Assembly (NCBI GenBank): GCA_002811645.1
Contig: PDIP01000051.1
Coordinates: 10,393 to 52,326 of the forward strand
Direction: 5' to 3'
Length of the DNA stretch: 41,934 nt
DNA from: Corallochytrium limacisporum
Lineage: Eukaryota > Opisthokonta
A program made the translations under genes and the position numbers. The first letter of the stretch is position 1. Each line of letters begins with the position of its first letter. Shown one piece after another: positions 30,088 to 41,097 of the stretch. The notes beneath the pieces were generated by a model that did no database searches, was not told the origin of the DNA, and was given only the letters and a program-made list of their open reading frames with translations.

Positions 30088-30150
30088 TAGAGCGAGAGCG
30101 AGAGCAAGAGAGAGAGAGTGAGAGTGAGAGCGAGAGAGAAGGAGGGGAGA
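30088..30150 (+). repeat. GA-rich microsatellite
   Basis: Imperfect (GA)n with GAGC and GAGT variants, part of a longer purine-rich run to about 30240. A pyrimidine-rich counterpart (CT)n lies at 31271-31332. Confidence 0.8.
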
Positions 30151-31270
30151 AGGGCGCAAGGGGAAAAGTGCAAAGGAAAATGAAGAACCGGGGGAGCGAG
30201 AGAGGGGCGGGGAGAGGGGAACGAGGAGGAGGAGGAGGAAGGAGGGCCAAGTACAGTTGTTCCCGGCTGACCGTTGCCAGCTCCACTCCCTCCCCCCCCC
30301 CCACCTCCCGGCCGGTGGGCCGGGGGCCGTTTTTGATAATTTTTCGCAGAGACTTTTTTTTTCTTTATTTTTCAATTTTTTTATTTTGCACCGTTGCCGG
30401 CACACAGCCGCAGATTTTGTACCGGGGCACCAAGTTTTTTGTGTTGCGTTGTATTTCACTTGCCGGCAGCAACGGGTCTTGGGGCTATCGAATTCTCTTC
30501 TCCTTCTTCTTATCGGCTCTTACGTTCACTACTGCACCCGTCGCTCTCGCTGGTGTGGGTCTTTGCGTTTGTGAAATCACCACCCTCCCTCTCCGAAGCT
30601 GGAGCGGCCTTTGTCCCGGGCAAACAAAAAGGAAATCTTCCTTTCTTTTTTTCTTTTATTTTTTTGGTGGCACTCGCTGCCCGTCCGTACGCGCACCCTC
30701 TCGCCTGCTGCTGCTACTGGCCTTCCCCCCCCCTCCCCCACTCTTCAACCGAACCGAAAAGCAAAACCAAACCTAAAAGAAAAAGAAAAAGGAAAAGGAA
30801 AACAAGAAAAATGTAAATAAATGAGAGACAAGGCAAAGGGTGGACAAGACGCGGATGGAGAGCACCCATCGGCCATCGCCCAATCCCAACCTCCTCCCCT
30901 CCGCGCAAGTGTGTAAAGATGGCGAAGTTTGACGGGGTATATTCTGATACTAAGCAAAATCTCTCCCTGGGCTGCCATCCCCGTTCGGGCCCCGGGGGAC
31001 CAAACCAGCAGGGGATTGGGTCCAAGAACCACTACTGGCCGAGCACCGGCGTGTCTCTAGACTAATTATAAGACATGCTATAGTATAGAATATTTGTTAT
31101 ATTATTTCATAATACAATGTGGGTGTTCTTTAATCTGAATTGTATAAAATAGGAGTCACAACTCGAGAGATAGATCCTTGCGTGCTTATCATTCATGCAC
31201 CCGCCCCTTGCACCAAAATTTAGAAAAGTTCAGTACATTCAGTACCAAATAAGTCCCGCCCGCGTGCGTC

Positions 31271-31332
31271 CTCTGTCTGTCTGTCTCTCTCTCTCTCGCT
31301 CTCTCGCCTCTCTCTCTCCCGCCCTCGCCCTC
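31271..31332 (+). repeat. CT-rich microsatellite
   Basis: Tandem TCTG and CT units on the plus strand. Together with the GA tract at 30088 it forms an inverted pair of purine/pyrimidine tracts about 1.1 kb apart. Confidence 0.75.
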
Positions 31333-31895
31333 GTTCTTTCTTTGTGTCCTTTTTGTTTGTGCTGTGCTGGCAGCACTGTAAAAGGATCCAAGCTGCGAGA
31401 AGGGGGGTGGGGGGGGGACCGCCACGCGCGAGGCGTTTCTGTGGGGGAGCCCTTTGGGCAATTGGCCTTCCCCCAGTACCGGCTGCAAAACTCACCGTTC
31501 GCCAGGGAGTTAAAAAAAGGAAATGAAGCGAAAAAAAAAGGGAGGGCGGCGGTGGAGATTGAAACCCCCCCCCCCAAACAAAGAAAAAGAAAACAACTAA
31601 AAATAAACCAAAGAAAAAGGATAAAAAAAGAAAACACAGAAACTTTTTGCCAGTAAAAAAGCGAAGGAAAGGAAACTCTGAGCAAGGCCGCGTACCTGTC
31701 TTCCATCGACCAAAGTGAAAAACAAAAAAAAAATGCGGACTGCCCCACACACCGCCAAAGGAAAAACCATTCGCTTACAAAGCTCAGTAATAAATCAATA
31801 GAGAACGAAAAGAGATAGAGTGCAAAGTCCGTCTTTTCTTTTATCCGCCGCACCAATAATTTGATGAAATGGGGAGAGTAGGCTCGGTTCAACCG

Positions 31896-31914
31896 CCCCG
31901 CCGGGGGGGGGGGG
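31896..31914. repeat. C-run/G12 homopolymer palindrome
   Basis: CCCCGCC followed by twelve G, self-complementary. A further G/C palindrome (GGGCCCGGGCCCCGGGC) lies near 31988-32004. Confidence 0.7.
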
Positions 31915-33825
31915 TTCACCTCCGTGCCTACTCTGCCGCCCGGGTGTAGTGGGCCATTGACTACCGCTAAAGTCATTTTTTTCCTTGGGCCCGGGCCCCG
32001 GGCAGGAATGAGGAGAAGGGGGGGGGGTGGGTCACTCCCTTTCCCCCTCCCCCCAACCCCGTGGGGTGGCCCCTCGCCGTCCGTTTCCCTGCCCGGGCCG
32101 CCGCTGTTTGGGCACCCCGCCTCCTTTTCGGGGCTGGTTCGCTCCGTCGACTCTCTGTCACTTGCCCGGCACTGCCCCGGCAACTGCCTAAACGGCAGGA
32201 ATTTAAATAAACAATGGGAGCTTCTCTATTTTGAATATACCATGTAGTGGAGAGTGATTAGTTTTTTAATGTCCGCGACAGCGCTTCCCCGGTCTTTTTC
32301 GATTTTTCGCGCGCGATTTGCGGGGCCCTCTGATTCACCGACAGGCGGTCCTCCCCATGCGGAGAGCTAGAGAGGTGTTAGAGGCTTCGAACGGGTATCC
32401 GGTTCCACGATCCCTTCGATAACTGCACACTAATATACAACACACCGAGCGAGAGAAAAGACACCATGCGTTTGTACATGTGGCTATCACCAGACCTGCA
32501 AGTCGGGAAACCCAACCGACACTCCAGCGAGACTAGGAACCACTTCGTTTGTGTTCGAAGAAACACTTGCACCATTTTGTGGTCCATGGATTGATCCCCA
32601 ACCCAGTTCTCTCTCTCTGTGTGTGTGTGTGTGTACAAAAAACTACAATGTTATTAGCAAGTTGTATACGTGGCATGTTGTTACAAGCATTTGTTTCTCA
32701 GTCACTGGGATATATAGAAATCCTCACCATCATCATCAACTCGGAAACCATGTGATTTTACAGCGCCGTTTGGCATTCCGGGGATACCCTCCTGTTTGGG
32801 TAGTAGGATTGCGATGCATGATCGAACCACGGTACTCACATGCATGCTTCATGAGTGAATCTGAGAGTGATGTACGGAGCCAACCACCTGTTCAACGTGT
32901 GTGCCCTGGGAACCGTGAGGTCCAACGTTCCCGTCCAGGTTGTTTTTGAATTCTGCGTATTTTGGACGCTTTCAGGATAACGTCAATTCAGCCAACTGCG
33001 TTATGACACACCGTAGATTCTAGCCAGAAAGGACGGGCCAAAGACAAGCCAGTGAACCGTCATAGATGAAAAGCAGGTGATGACGCTAACTGAGTTTTCC
33101 AGATCACGACCTGCGGACAAGGCGCTCGTCAATCGTTATCACTATCACCATCTCAAATCATATTATCAGCATATTATGCTGACATATGCTGCAGAGGACG
33201 TAATCCCATCGTTGGAAACACTCTACAGCAAAGGCGATCACACGCACATCATCTTTCCGTGTCACAGGACGATAGAGAATTACGGGATGTTATGGTTTCG
33301 CACTCAACACAGAAGTGATTAATATGATGACCACCATCACGGAGCAGAACGATGAGCGGTGTTTAACCTCCAAGCGCGTAGGGACGCCTGAAAGCGAGTC
33401 TCCACCGACCGCATGGTCGGCCATGCAAAAAGGTATGAACGTCGATTTTTTCCGACGCTTCCGAAATAGTTCTCATTGTCCCCGTGCGTGTGGGGCTGTG
33501 GTTGTCCAGCGTCCTCTTCAGAAGGGAGATTCTTTGCTGACTTTGTGTCTCCGAACACCTCCCAAAACTGTTACTATTCTTAGGCAGGTAGTTTGTATGG
33601 ACATCAGGGGGACTGTAGACCATCATCCACGCAAGCAACCATATTGGCAAGCGAAAACACACAAGAAAAGTTGGCGCTTGTGGCTGCGAATGAAAACCTC
33701 TCCTCTCTGCTTTGTGTTTTGCGCGACCTGGCCCGAATGGCTGTTGTTGTTTCTTAATCGCAGCTGAGCTCCCGCAAAGAACCGAGGTATGGCCGACGAA
33801 TTGATCTCTCCTTCCTCCCCGACCT

Positions 33826-33850
33826 CCCCCCCCCCAGGGGGAGGGTGGGG
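33826..33850. repeat. C10 / A / G-rich palindrome
   Basis: Ten C, one A, then GGGGGAGGGTGGGG. It can fold as a hairpin, and its G-rich half has several short G-runs close together. Confidence 0.7.
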
Positions 33851-34407
33851 ACTAAATCGTTTAAATTATGTTTTAGGATTTTCAGTTATTAATCTGCCCT
33901 GCCCCGGTGACTTTCAGTGTAATTAGCATTGTTAGGGTTATCAGTTGTTACGTCAGCACCAAGCCAAAGCAGTAGCTGGAACGACCCCGGCCCCAACCTC
34001 CCACCTCCGTGAAGCACGGGGGGAAGCGGCGTTTAGCCCCCTTCCCGGGTTTTGAACCGCTTGGACAAGGGAGGGGGGGGGCCCCTTCCCCATTTTTCCT
34101 GGAAGTGTTTTGGGTTTGGAAAACCTTTTGTGCCCGGGGAATGGCAAGGGGGAGAGAGGGAGGGACGAGAGACTCGGGCATAGTTCGCGCGGGTCGGGTA
34201 TTTTGGTGCTGCTTTACCCGCTGGGTACGGCGGACGGGTTGTGGGCTCCGTGGCCATCGCAGTGCAATTTCTCACAGGGTCTCAATCCATCCATGTGAGT
34301 GTATGACGAGCCACACCATGGGCATTGCACGGAAATACGCTGATGGGTGACATAAAACGCCAGGAGACTCGGGAAATAAAAGAGGTAAAGCAACGGATCC
34401 AACAACA

Positions 34408-37400
34408 ATGGCAGCCACGGACTTCCTGGTGAATGATACAGAGGATGCGACCAGTTGGGAACTGGAGCTCGATGAGATTGAACGGAACTTGGACGAGAAC
34501 GGCTGGGATGTAGCCGAACTTATCCAACGCAGCAGACGATTATGTAAGGGACGGACGTTCGGCTCCGACGCCGCACTACGGGCGAAAGCGTACCGATGCC
34601 TGCTGGGCATCTCTGCCGACGACATTTCGTCAGCATCGAAAGCGCTGGAGTCAGAGATTGTGGCCATGCGTGATGCTGCGGTAGAAATGGCCGCAACCTC
34701 GACTGACACAGATCCGGTGGTAGGCGGCGACGAAGTGGACACACTTGACGAAGATTCCACTGCGCCTCTGTCCCAACGAGCGAACGCGGCCGAACTGAAA
34801 CGCCGCAGAGATGCCGCTCGCACCGTTGCTGAACAGTGGGGTTTGACGGACAGGCAAACGCGTCAAATGCGTGCCGCTGTCTCCGTTTTTTGCCAACGCC
34901 GCGCTTCGGCCGGTTCCGTGAAGTGGTCAAAAAGTTTACTCCTTGAGGTGATGGCCTCAACATTTATGACTGCGGGCATGGAGCCGGCCGTGACACTGGC
35001 CGCACTGGAGCACACCGTCGGTCCGTGGGTTCCTGAGCCGCTCTACGCTCCGAGCGATTCCGATCGACACCGAGCCATGGCTAGAATGGTTAATGTCCAG
35101 TTTACGTTCCTCCTCCAGTATCTTGATCCCGCACTGAGCCATATCCTGGCCACTGTGCGCGTCGATTTCCTAGACTTTGCGTGGAGTTGGCTTACGTCAC
35201 TGTTTGCTGGAGCTATTGTTGTCGGGGGAAGCAGTGGTGGTGCAGAGGGATCTTCGTCGGAATCCCCGTCCTCAACAGGAGTGGTGCACACCTTGTGGGA
35301 CCGCTATCTGACGGAGGGCAATCCATTGATGATCTTCTTCATGGCGGCTGTGATCCTGGCCAACTCCTCGGAAGAATGTCAGGCCATCTACAACCGTGAG
35401 TACACTCATGGACCGGACGGTTCCAGCACCAACGAAAAGGCCACAAAGACGCGTCAGGCACTCATAGCAGTTCTATCCAGCGCACCGACGCAGCTGTCCG
35501 CGGAAGATGTCGGGGATTTCATTGACTTTGCGAAGCTCTACGCCCGTGCGGTGCCCCTTGCGTTCTGTCACCAGTGGCGTCGATCCGTGTTCGAATCGGA
35601 TGCGACGCAGGCCCCTGGAACAGGGACACTGCTGCAGATGAAAAGCGTAGCCTGCATGACGCACCCGTCGGAGGTGTGGGGGGCGGTTGGTAAGGGTCAA
35701 GGCCTGAACTATGTGGTCCTGCGGCTCATGAATACTCGCTCTGGACAACAATTCGCCTCCGATAAAGGAACCGCGGTCATGCCGGAAGGTATCCTGGACA
35801 CGTCCAAGATTGTAGCCATAGATGTGCAGAAATGCGTTTTTGACGACCCCAGTGCACTGGACACACTCATCACTGACCGAATGTCCGCCTCGCTCGACCC
35901 AGAAACACCCAGTCCGGGCAAACCCCATATCTGCATCATGGACAATGACTTTGGTTCTGTGTCTGGCGGTTCTGTCACCTCTGCTATGATGGATAGCGGC
36001 AGTGAGGACATGGCCGTGGCCACGGTCGTGAGCCGCTTGCTCGCACGCAACATTCCGAATGTCAGCGTTGGCGCCGGTGGCTTCCCGGCGCTGCTTGCCG
36101 TTAGCCGCGGGCAGCGGCCGACGCTAGTCAGGCCCGCACAGCCCCAGGCATCTGGCTCATCGATGGGCGCCAAGTCATGGCTGGGCGGCATGAAAGGACT
36201 GAACCTCGGCGAAACAACATCAAAGTTTGCAGACTCTCTGAAGGGCAGCACCGCAGGCGCCATGGCCATGTTTGGGTCCAAGGGAAGCAGGACATCGGAG
36301 TCGTCTACGTCGCCCACAACAGGAACAGCAGCAACCGTTGTACCATCGGGAAAATCAGGTGATGACACAAAGTCCCAAGACCAGAGGAGGAGCTCCATCG
36401 GCTTCGGATCGTTCTTTGGGTCCAAAGCAGTGGAAGAAAAAGCGGGCACAGGCGCATCCGCCGCACCAGCAAAGTCGTCTGGGATTGAACAGCAGACGCA
36501 GTCCAATGGCGGAGATCAGGCACAACAAACATCGCAGTCTGGCACGGATTCGACTGGCAGCACCGCTCAGTTCTCCATGACATCGTTCAAGGGCTTCGGC
36601 ATGGCCATGAAGGAAGGCCTGACTAAAGGCCTTAAGCAAGCACAGCATGAAGTCGCGCAGGTCAATCAGGCTCTCTTCACTCCGCTCGCGCCTGCGGTGC
36701 CTTCAGACAAAGGAGCACGGTCCATTTCTGAGGATGCAGGCGCTGCTACGTTGCCCACAGACCACACTGCGCGTGGCAGAAACTTTGGTGACGACGCAGA
36801 CTCCGGCCCCAAGTCGGAAGACCCGAATAGCGGCCACAAGACATCACCCGAACGACAGTCCAAGGCCGCTGCGGGCGCGGACATCTTTGCGATCGGGGAC
36901 GAGGAAGAGGAAGATGAGGGCCGAGCATCGCAGCCGGAGCCGCAAGGGCTGCAACGGTCGTCCTCGAACGAAGGATCGAAGCGGGGTTCAACGGCGTCTG
37001 CGACCGGTTCTACCACCGCGAGCAACGCCTTGGATCCAACAGAAATGATTGACGTCGAAGGATTCCTTGCGTCGCTCCCGACCAAAGGCGCCGGTGAGGT
37101 CAGGCGTGTCTTTGGCTGTGATCGAGCGATGCGTGACGGAGTGACGGGCTCAATATTCCCCCGCCCGTCGCTGTTGGTCCTTACCGAACGGCAACTACGA
37201 TTCGTGTCCGTTGCGTCACATGAAAGAAACCGTTCTGGAATCCCAGATCCGCACGTGATTCGTCTGAACGACGTCAAGCGCATCACGGCGAACAAGAAGA
37301 ACCGGCATCGGCTGACTTTCTTCATCAGAGATGACAGATCGCCAACTCAGCAGAGGAAGGAGATGTTAATTGTGCCCGAAGTGCACGAGGTCATTGCTGC

Positions 37401-37473
37401 CGTCAAAGAGCAAGTGACCATCTACAACACCGAGGGACTGGCGGCATCGGAGTCTTCGCCAGTGAAGCAATGA
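34408..37473 (+). CDS. TBC1D23: TBC1D23-like endosome-to-Golgi tethering adaptor
   Basis: TBC1D23 bridges golgin-bearing trans-Golgi membranes to endosome-derived vesicles carrying the WASH complex. The 1021-residue product has an N-terminal TBC domain (about 20-345), with short matches to animal TBC1D23 such as FLLQYLDPALSHIL, AWSWLTSLFAG and DPFF-like NPLMIFFMAAVIL. The canonical Arg and Gln fingers are not evident, as in this family, so RabGAP activity is unlikely. A rhodanese-like domain (about 440-580) has VSVGAGGFPALLAV but no clear active-site loop. A Ser/Thr/Gln/Gly-rich linker leads to the conserved motif FAIGDEEEEDEG (about 825-836) and a C-terminal PH-like domain (about 870-1005) that in animals binds FAM21. 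It is longer than human TBC1D23 (about 700 residues), mostly in the linker. The start ATG has A at -3 and G at +4. Confidence 0.9.
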   Translation: MAATDFLVNDTEDATSWELELDEIERNLDENGWDVAELIQRSRRLCKGRTFGSDAALRAKAYRCLLGISADDISSASKALESEIVAMRDAAVEMAATSTDTDPVVGGDEVDTLDEDSTAPLSQRANAAELKRRRDAARTVAEQWGLTDRQTRQMRAAVSVFCQRRASAGSVKWSKSLLLEVMASTFMTAGMEPAVTLAALEHTVGPWVPEPLYAPSDSDRHRAMARMVNVQFTFLLQYLDPALSHILATVRVDFLDFAWSWLTSLFAGAIVVGGSSGGAEGSSSESPSSTGVVHTLWDRYLTEGNPLMIFFMAAVILANSSEECQAIYNREYTHGPDGSSTNEKATKTRQALIAVLSSAPTQLSAEDVGDFIDFAKLYARAVPLAFCHQWRRSVFESDATQAPGTGTLLQMKSVACMTHPSEVWGAVGKGQGLNYVVLRLMNTRSGQQFASDKGTAVMPEGILDTSKIVAIDVQKCVFDDPSALDTLITDRMSASLDPETPSPGKPHICIMDNDFGSVSGGSVTSAMMDSGSEDMAVATVVSRLLARNIPNVSVGAGGFPALLAVSRGQRPTLVRPAQPQASGSSMGAKSWLGGMKGLNLGETTSKFADSLKGSTAGAMAMFGSKGSRTSESSTSPTTGTAATVVPSGKSGDDTKSQDQRRSSIGFGSFFGSKAVEEKAGTGASAAPAKSSGIEQQTQSNGGDQAQQTSQSGTDSTGSTAQFSMTSFKGFGMAMKEGLTKGLKQAQHEVAQVNQALFTPLAPAVPSDKGARSISEDAGAATLPTDHTARGRNFGDDADSGPKSEDPNSGHKTSPERQSKAAAGADIFAIGDEEEEDEGRASQPEPQGLQRSSSNEGSKRGSTASATGSTTASNALDPTEMIDVEGFLASLPTKGAGEVRRVFGCDRAMRDGVTGSIFPRPSLLVLTERQLRFVSVASHERNRSGIPDPHVIRLNDVKRITANKKNRHRLTFFIRDDRSPTQQRKEMLIVPEVHEVIAAVKEQVTIYNTEGLAASESSPVKQ

Positions 37474-37838
37474 GTCATATGAAGCTCTTTGTACCACTTC
37501 TTGTATACGTAATTTTGGCGGCAGTCTTTATTTGTTTAAGAAATTTGCTTGAAAAAGCAAGATTTTGATTGTACTTTCCATTGTCGAGTACGTATTATAG
37601 TTCAAAAAGGAGATTTGTGGTCTATCTCTCTCTCTCTCTAAAACATGTTCCTTAGCAAAGGGTTAATGTCAATCTTTGTTTTCTTTGTTGAATTTTCCTT
37701 TCAACTTGTGCTTCATTAAAGAGGCATCCGTAGATTTCATTGGCTACGGTACACAACATGGGTGATCTTGCGCGAGGACGGAGTGAAAGCACATCACGCG
37801 CTTTTGCTGCAATAGCACGTGTTCTACGTTGCTCTTCT
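37474..37838. other. 3' spacer between convergent TBC1D23 and TTBK-like genes
   Basis: This 365-bp spacer holds the 3' ends of two convergent transcripts. It contains a stable hairpin at 37541-37565 and a (TC)n run at about 37625-37639. No gene is seen. Confidence 0.6.
37541..37565 (+). other. 3'-UTR hairpin with GAAA tetraloop
   Basis: AAAT-TTGCTT-GAAA-AAGCAA-g-ATTT forms a ten-pair stem with one bulged G and a GNRA-type GAAA loop, 68 nt after the TBC1D23 stop. It could be an RNA-level element or simply a chance inverted repeat. Confidence 0.4.
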
Positions 37839-40800
37839 TCACAGACCATTCCCGCTTCGACGCCTTGAATTGCTCGATGGCCGCCCAGGATCCATACCGT
37901 CCATTGACCCAGCTTCTGCCACCCCGCTCTTGCGGCCATGCTTGTTTTTGCGTGCCTTGCGAGACGCGCGTCGGAGGTCATCGTCCGAAGCTCCGGTAAT
38001 GTCCATTTGGTTAGAACCGCCGCCCGCGTTTCCACCGTCCAATTTACGTGCGGCGTCGCCAGAGACGTCCAGCATGTGGTGCGCATTGCCCCCCGAAGCC
38101 AGCTTCGGATTCGTGCCTGCATCATTCGGGCCCGCACCGTCCGGACCGGCCGGTGTGCCTGTATTGGCAGGCCAGTTCTGGGCCATCGCACCCTGGTGAG
38201 CCCGCATCTGTGCGGCTGCGACAGGGTCGTACGTGACATTGCGAACGCCACCTCCGCGGTTGGCGTAGCCGTCGCCTCCTGGTGATGGAGTCCCCTGGTT
38301 CTGGTTCTTGTTCTTGTCCTCGTCGCTGACGTTGTCAACATTCATGTCATTGCGACTGTTGTTCTCGTCATCACCATTGATGACTTCTGGCAACATGGTA
38401 CGTTCTTCCTTTTGGCCTTCCTTGGTCTCGTCAATTGGCTCTGCATCCAGATTGTCGGGCATGCTTGCGCTCTCGGATAGACTGGAGGCAGTCTGGTCGA
38501 CCTCCCAATCATAGGGCGTGTCCGTGTCACCGCCTACTTCATGCAGCATGTCTAGCAGGATCTGGTGCAGGTAGTCGTATCGGGGCTCCCGGTAGTAGTC
38601 TAGGCTCTCAAGATGAAGGATGAATGTCTGGAATCCCTTTGGCAGCCCCTTGACCAGATTGGCGTTCGTGTAGCGCATCTTCATCCGTGCGATTTCATCC
38701 TTGTCGCTCAGACGGCGCCAAGGGAGCTTACCGAGGGCCAGTTCCACGAGCACGTAGAAGAGCGACCAGAGGTCGTCATGCCGGCCCATTTCGCGCAGAT
38801 TGTGTGCGTTCAGGGACGCATAACGTGACGTGCCACGGAATCCAGCCTGGTGACGAGGCTGGCGTGGCTGTCCATTCGGTTGCAGGAACCTACGCGCCAG
38901 ACCAAAGTCTAGCATGTACACTGACCGACGCGTCTCCGGGGTGCGGCCAATCGCAAAGTTGGACGGCTTAACATCTCTGTGGAGGTAGCCAGCCTGGTGG
39001 ATGGCCTTGAGACAGGCCAACATTTCCATACCGAGCTGGAGAGTGGTAGGCAGCGAGAACCGCTGGTGCGGCTGGGCCTTACGCAGTTCTGCAATGCTGC
39101 GTCCCACCAGCTCCATAATTAGGTAGTTGTACTCTGCGGTGCGACCGCTTCCAATGTAGCGGCAAACGTGCGGTCCCTTTTGCAGTGCCTTCAGCACAGC
39201 GACTTCCATACGCAGAAGCTGGTTCTTGGCATTGCCGGGTTCCACCTTGAGTGCACATTCAGTGCCATCGTTAATATGCGAGCAGAGGTAGACATCACCA
39301 AAGGCACCGCCACCGATGCGGGAGACTACTTTCCACTTCGACTTCCAAACGGATCCGACAGGCAGTTCCTTGAACTTGGCTGCCTTTTGTGGTGGTTTAC
39401 GAGCCACTTGGGGGGGTGGGAGGTTCTGTTGACTGCGGTGATGTCCTGAAGAGGTGGCGCGAGCATTGGAATTGTTTTCGCGCGATCCGAAAAAGTTTGA
39501 GGGGGCAAGCTTGCCTCCCGTCTTGCTAATGAACTGTTCCATTCTGTGGTGATCTACTTTCAAACGCAAGCGCTTTCGTCCACTGTGGTGATGGCGGAAG
39601 TGGTGTTGGTGGTGGTGTCGAGTCCGGTTGTGATTTCGACGGTGATCACGTACTCCTTCTTCCGCGGCTGGGCTCCGTGAACGTTTGTGATCCGCTGTGG
39701 CTGTTGCTGCTTCTGCGTTTGCGAGTTTGGTGTTTGCGCCGGCCACAGGCTGTGGTGGTACAAACGGTTGATTGTTTTCTGCTGTGATTCCTGTCGCTGG
39801 TTTCGCTATAACCACTGCTTCCGATGGCTCTTGTCCAGTCGGGTTATTCAAATTATCCAAATGAGAATCTGCGTTCCTTCCCTTCTTGCCGTCGGCAGTC
39901 TTCACAGGATTCTGACTTAAGCTGAGGTCTTTTCCCTTGGAGGTAGTGAGGGCGTCGTCGTTGTACGGCCGTTCACCGATGTGGCGCTTCTCTACGTCGT
40001 GCTCGAGTAGCTCGTCACGCTCCTGCTGACAAAGTGCAATTTTGGGGCGAAGGGAATCGAGTTTTCGCTCCTCTTCGAGCTTACGTTCGTGTTCCTTACG
40101 ACGCTTGCGTTCTAGATACCGCTCGTGCTGCTGGCGCTTGCGGTGTTGTTGCCTTTGATATTGTCTGAACTGAAGCTCTTCTTCCCGTTCTCGACGCTCT
40201 CGTTCAATTTGAAGAGCCTTCGCGTGTTCGAATTGAGCCCGTCGCGCCTGCAGTTTATGCTGGTACTCCTGCAGGAATTGTTGCTGTTGCTGTAGTGAGG
40301 GTGGCACGCAGGTACCTATAACTGTTGGTACAAAGCTACGGTCTTCTGCCACAAGATAATAGAAGCTTGGGTGCAACGGTGTTGATGCCGCGGCTGTCTC
40401 TGCTGCGAGTGCTGCTGCGGATCCTCGGACGGGCTGCGGTCTCCTACCAATGCCAGTCTCAGTATAAAGCGGGTACGGTCTCACACCGACGTCGTCTTTA
40501 GATTGCTGCTGTTGCTGTCTCTGCTGAGCTTGTTGTTGCCCCTGTGGTCGCTGTTGCTGTTGCTGCTGTGGTGATGGATCCGGAGAAAGTATTTGGTAGC
40601 TTAAAATCTGCGGACCAGGGCCACAGTAGTAAAACGGTGAGAGTTGCTGCTGTCTCTGGGCAACTCCTGCTGGGGGGTAGCTCTGGTGCAGTCGCTGCGT
40701 CTGCTGAAGATTCCGAAGCGTTAGCTGGGGGCTGGGTTGCGGTGAAGTAGCAGCCTGAAGCGCTGACTGCCGCTGCTGTCCCTGTTGCGTGTGATTCCCT

Positions 40801-41058
40801 CGGCTTGTTCCTGGTGCTGATGCGGATGAAAACACCTGCTCCTGCTGCTGCCGCTGCTGCTGCTCCTGCTGACTTTGTTGTCCCGTTGACTTACGTTGGG
40901 TTTCTGGCGTAGATATTCTCGGAGGAGTCTGCGCCTGCTGCTGTTCTTGCTGAGGAGGATAGTGCTCTCCTGTCTGTTGTTCTTGTTGCTTTTGCTGTTG
41001 AAGTTGTTGTTGCGGCGGCTGCTCTTGCTGCTCTTGCTGCTGCTGCTGCTGCTGCTGC

Positions 41059-41097
<39 letters not shown>

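Larger units (their letters stand above)
29441..34407. other. 5-kb gene-poor, low-complexity intergenic tract
   Basis: This is the longest stretch without a gene, between two divergent genes. It is built from dinucleotide and oligopurine/oligopyrimidine tracts: GT near 29859-29905, GA near 30088-30150, CT near 31271-31332, GT near 32612-32632. Homopolymer runs of A, T, C and G and several C-run/G-run palindromes also occur. Long frames here (for example 29883-30776, 31239-32183) are made of such runs and are not genes. An AT-rich patch at about 31065-31150 includes TATAAAATAG. Nothing resembling a transposase, reverse transcriptase or known RNA was seen. Confidence 0.6.

Noticed and set aside
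29723-30304. 193-codon minus frame and the overlapping 297-codon plus frame (29883-30776)
   Set aside because: Both are translations of GA, GT and homopolymer tracts (runs of Ser-Leu, Arg-Glu, Pro) with no domain; they mirror each other over the same bases.
31239-32183. 314-codon minus frame rich in Gly, Pro, Phe and Arg-Glu
   Set aside because: Its composition follows the underlying microsatellites and C/G runs; there is no conserved feature.
20357-33945. Telomere-like GTTAGGGTTA strings near 20360 (minus) and 33931 (plus)
   Set aside because: They are single 14-bp matches without tandem repetition, expected by chance at this scale.
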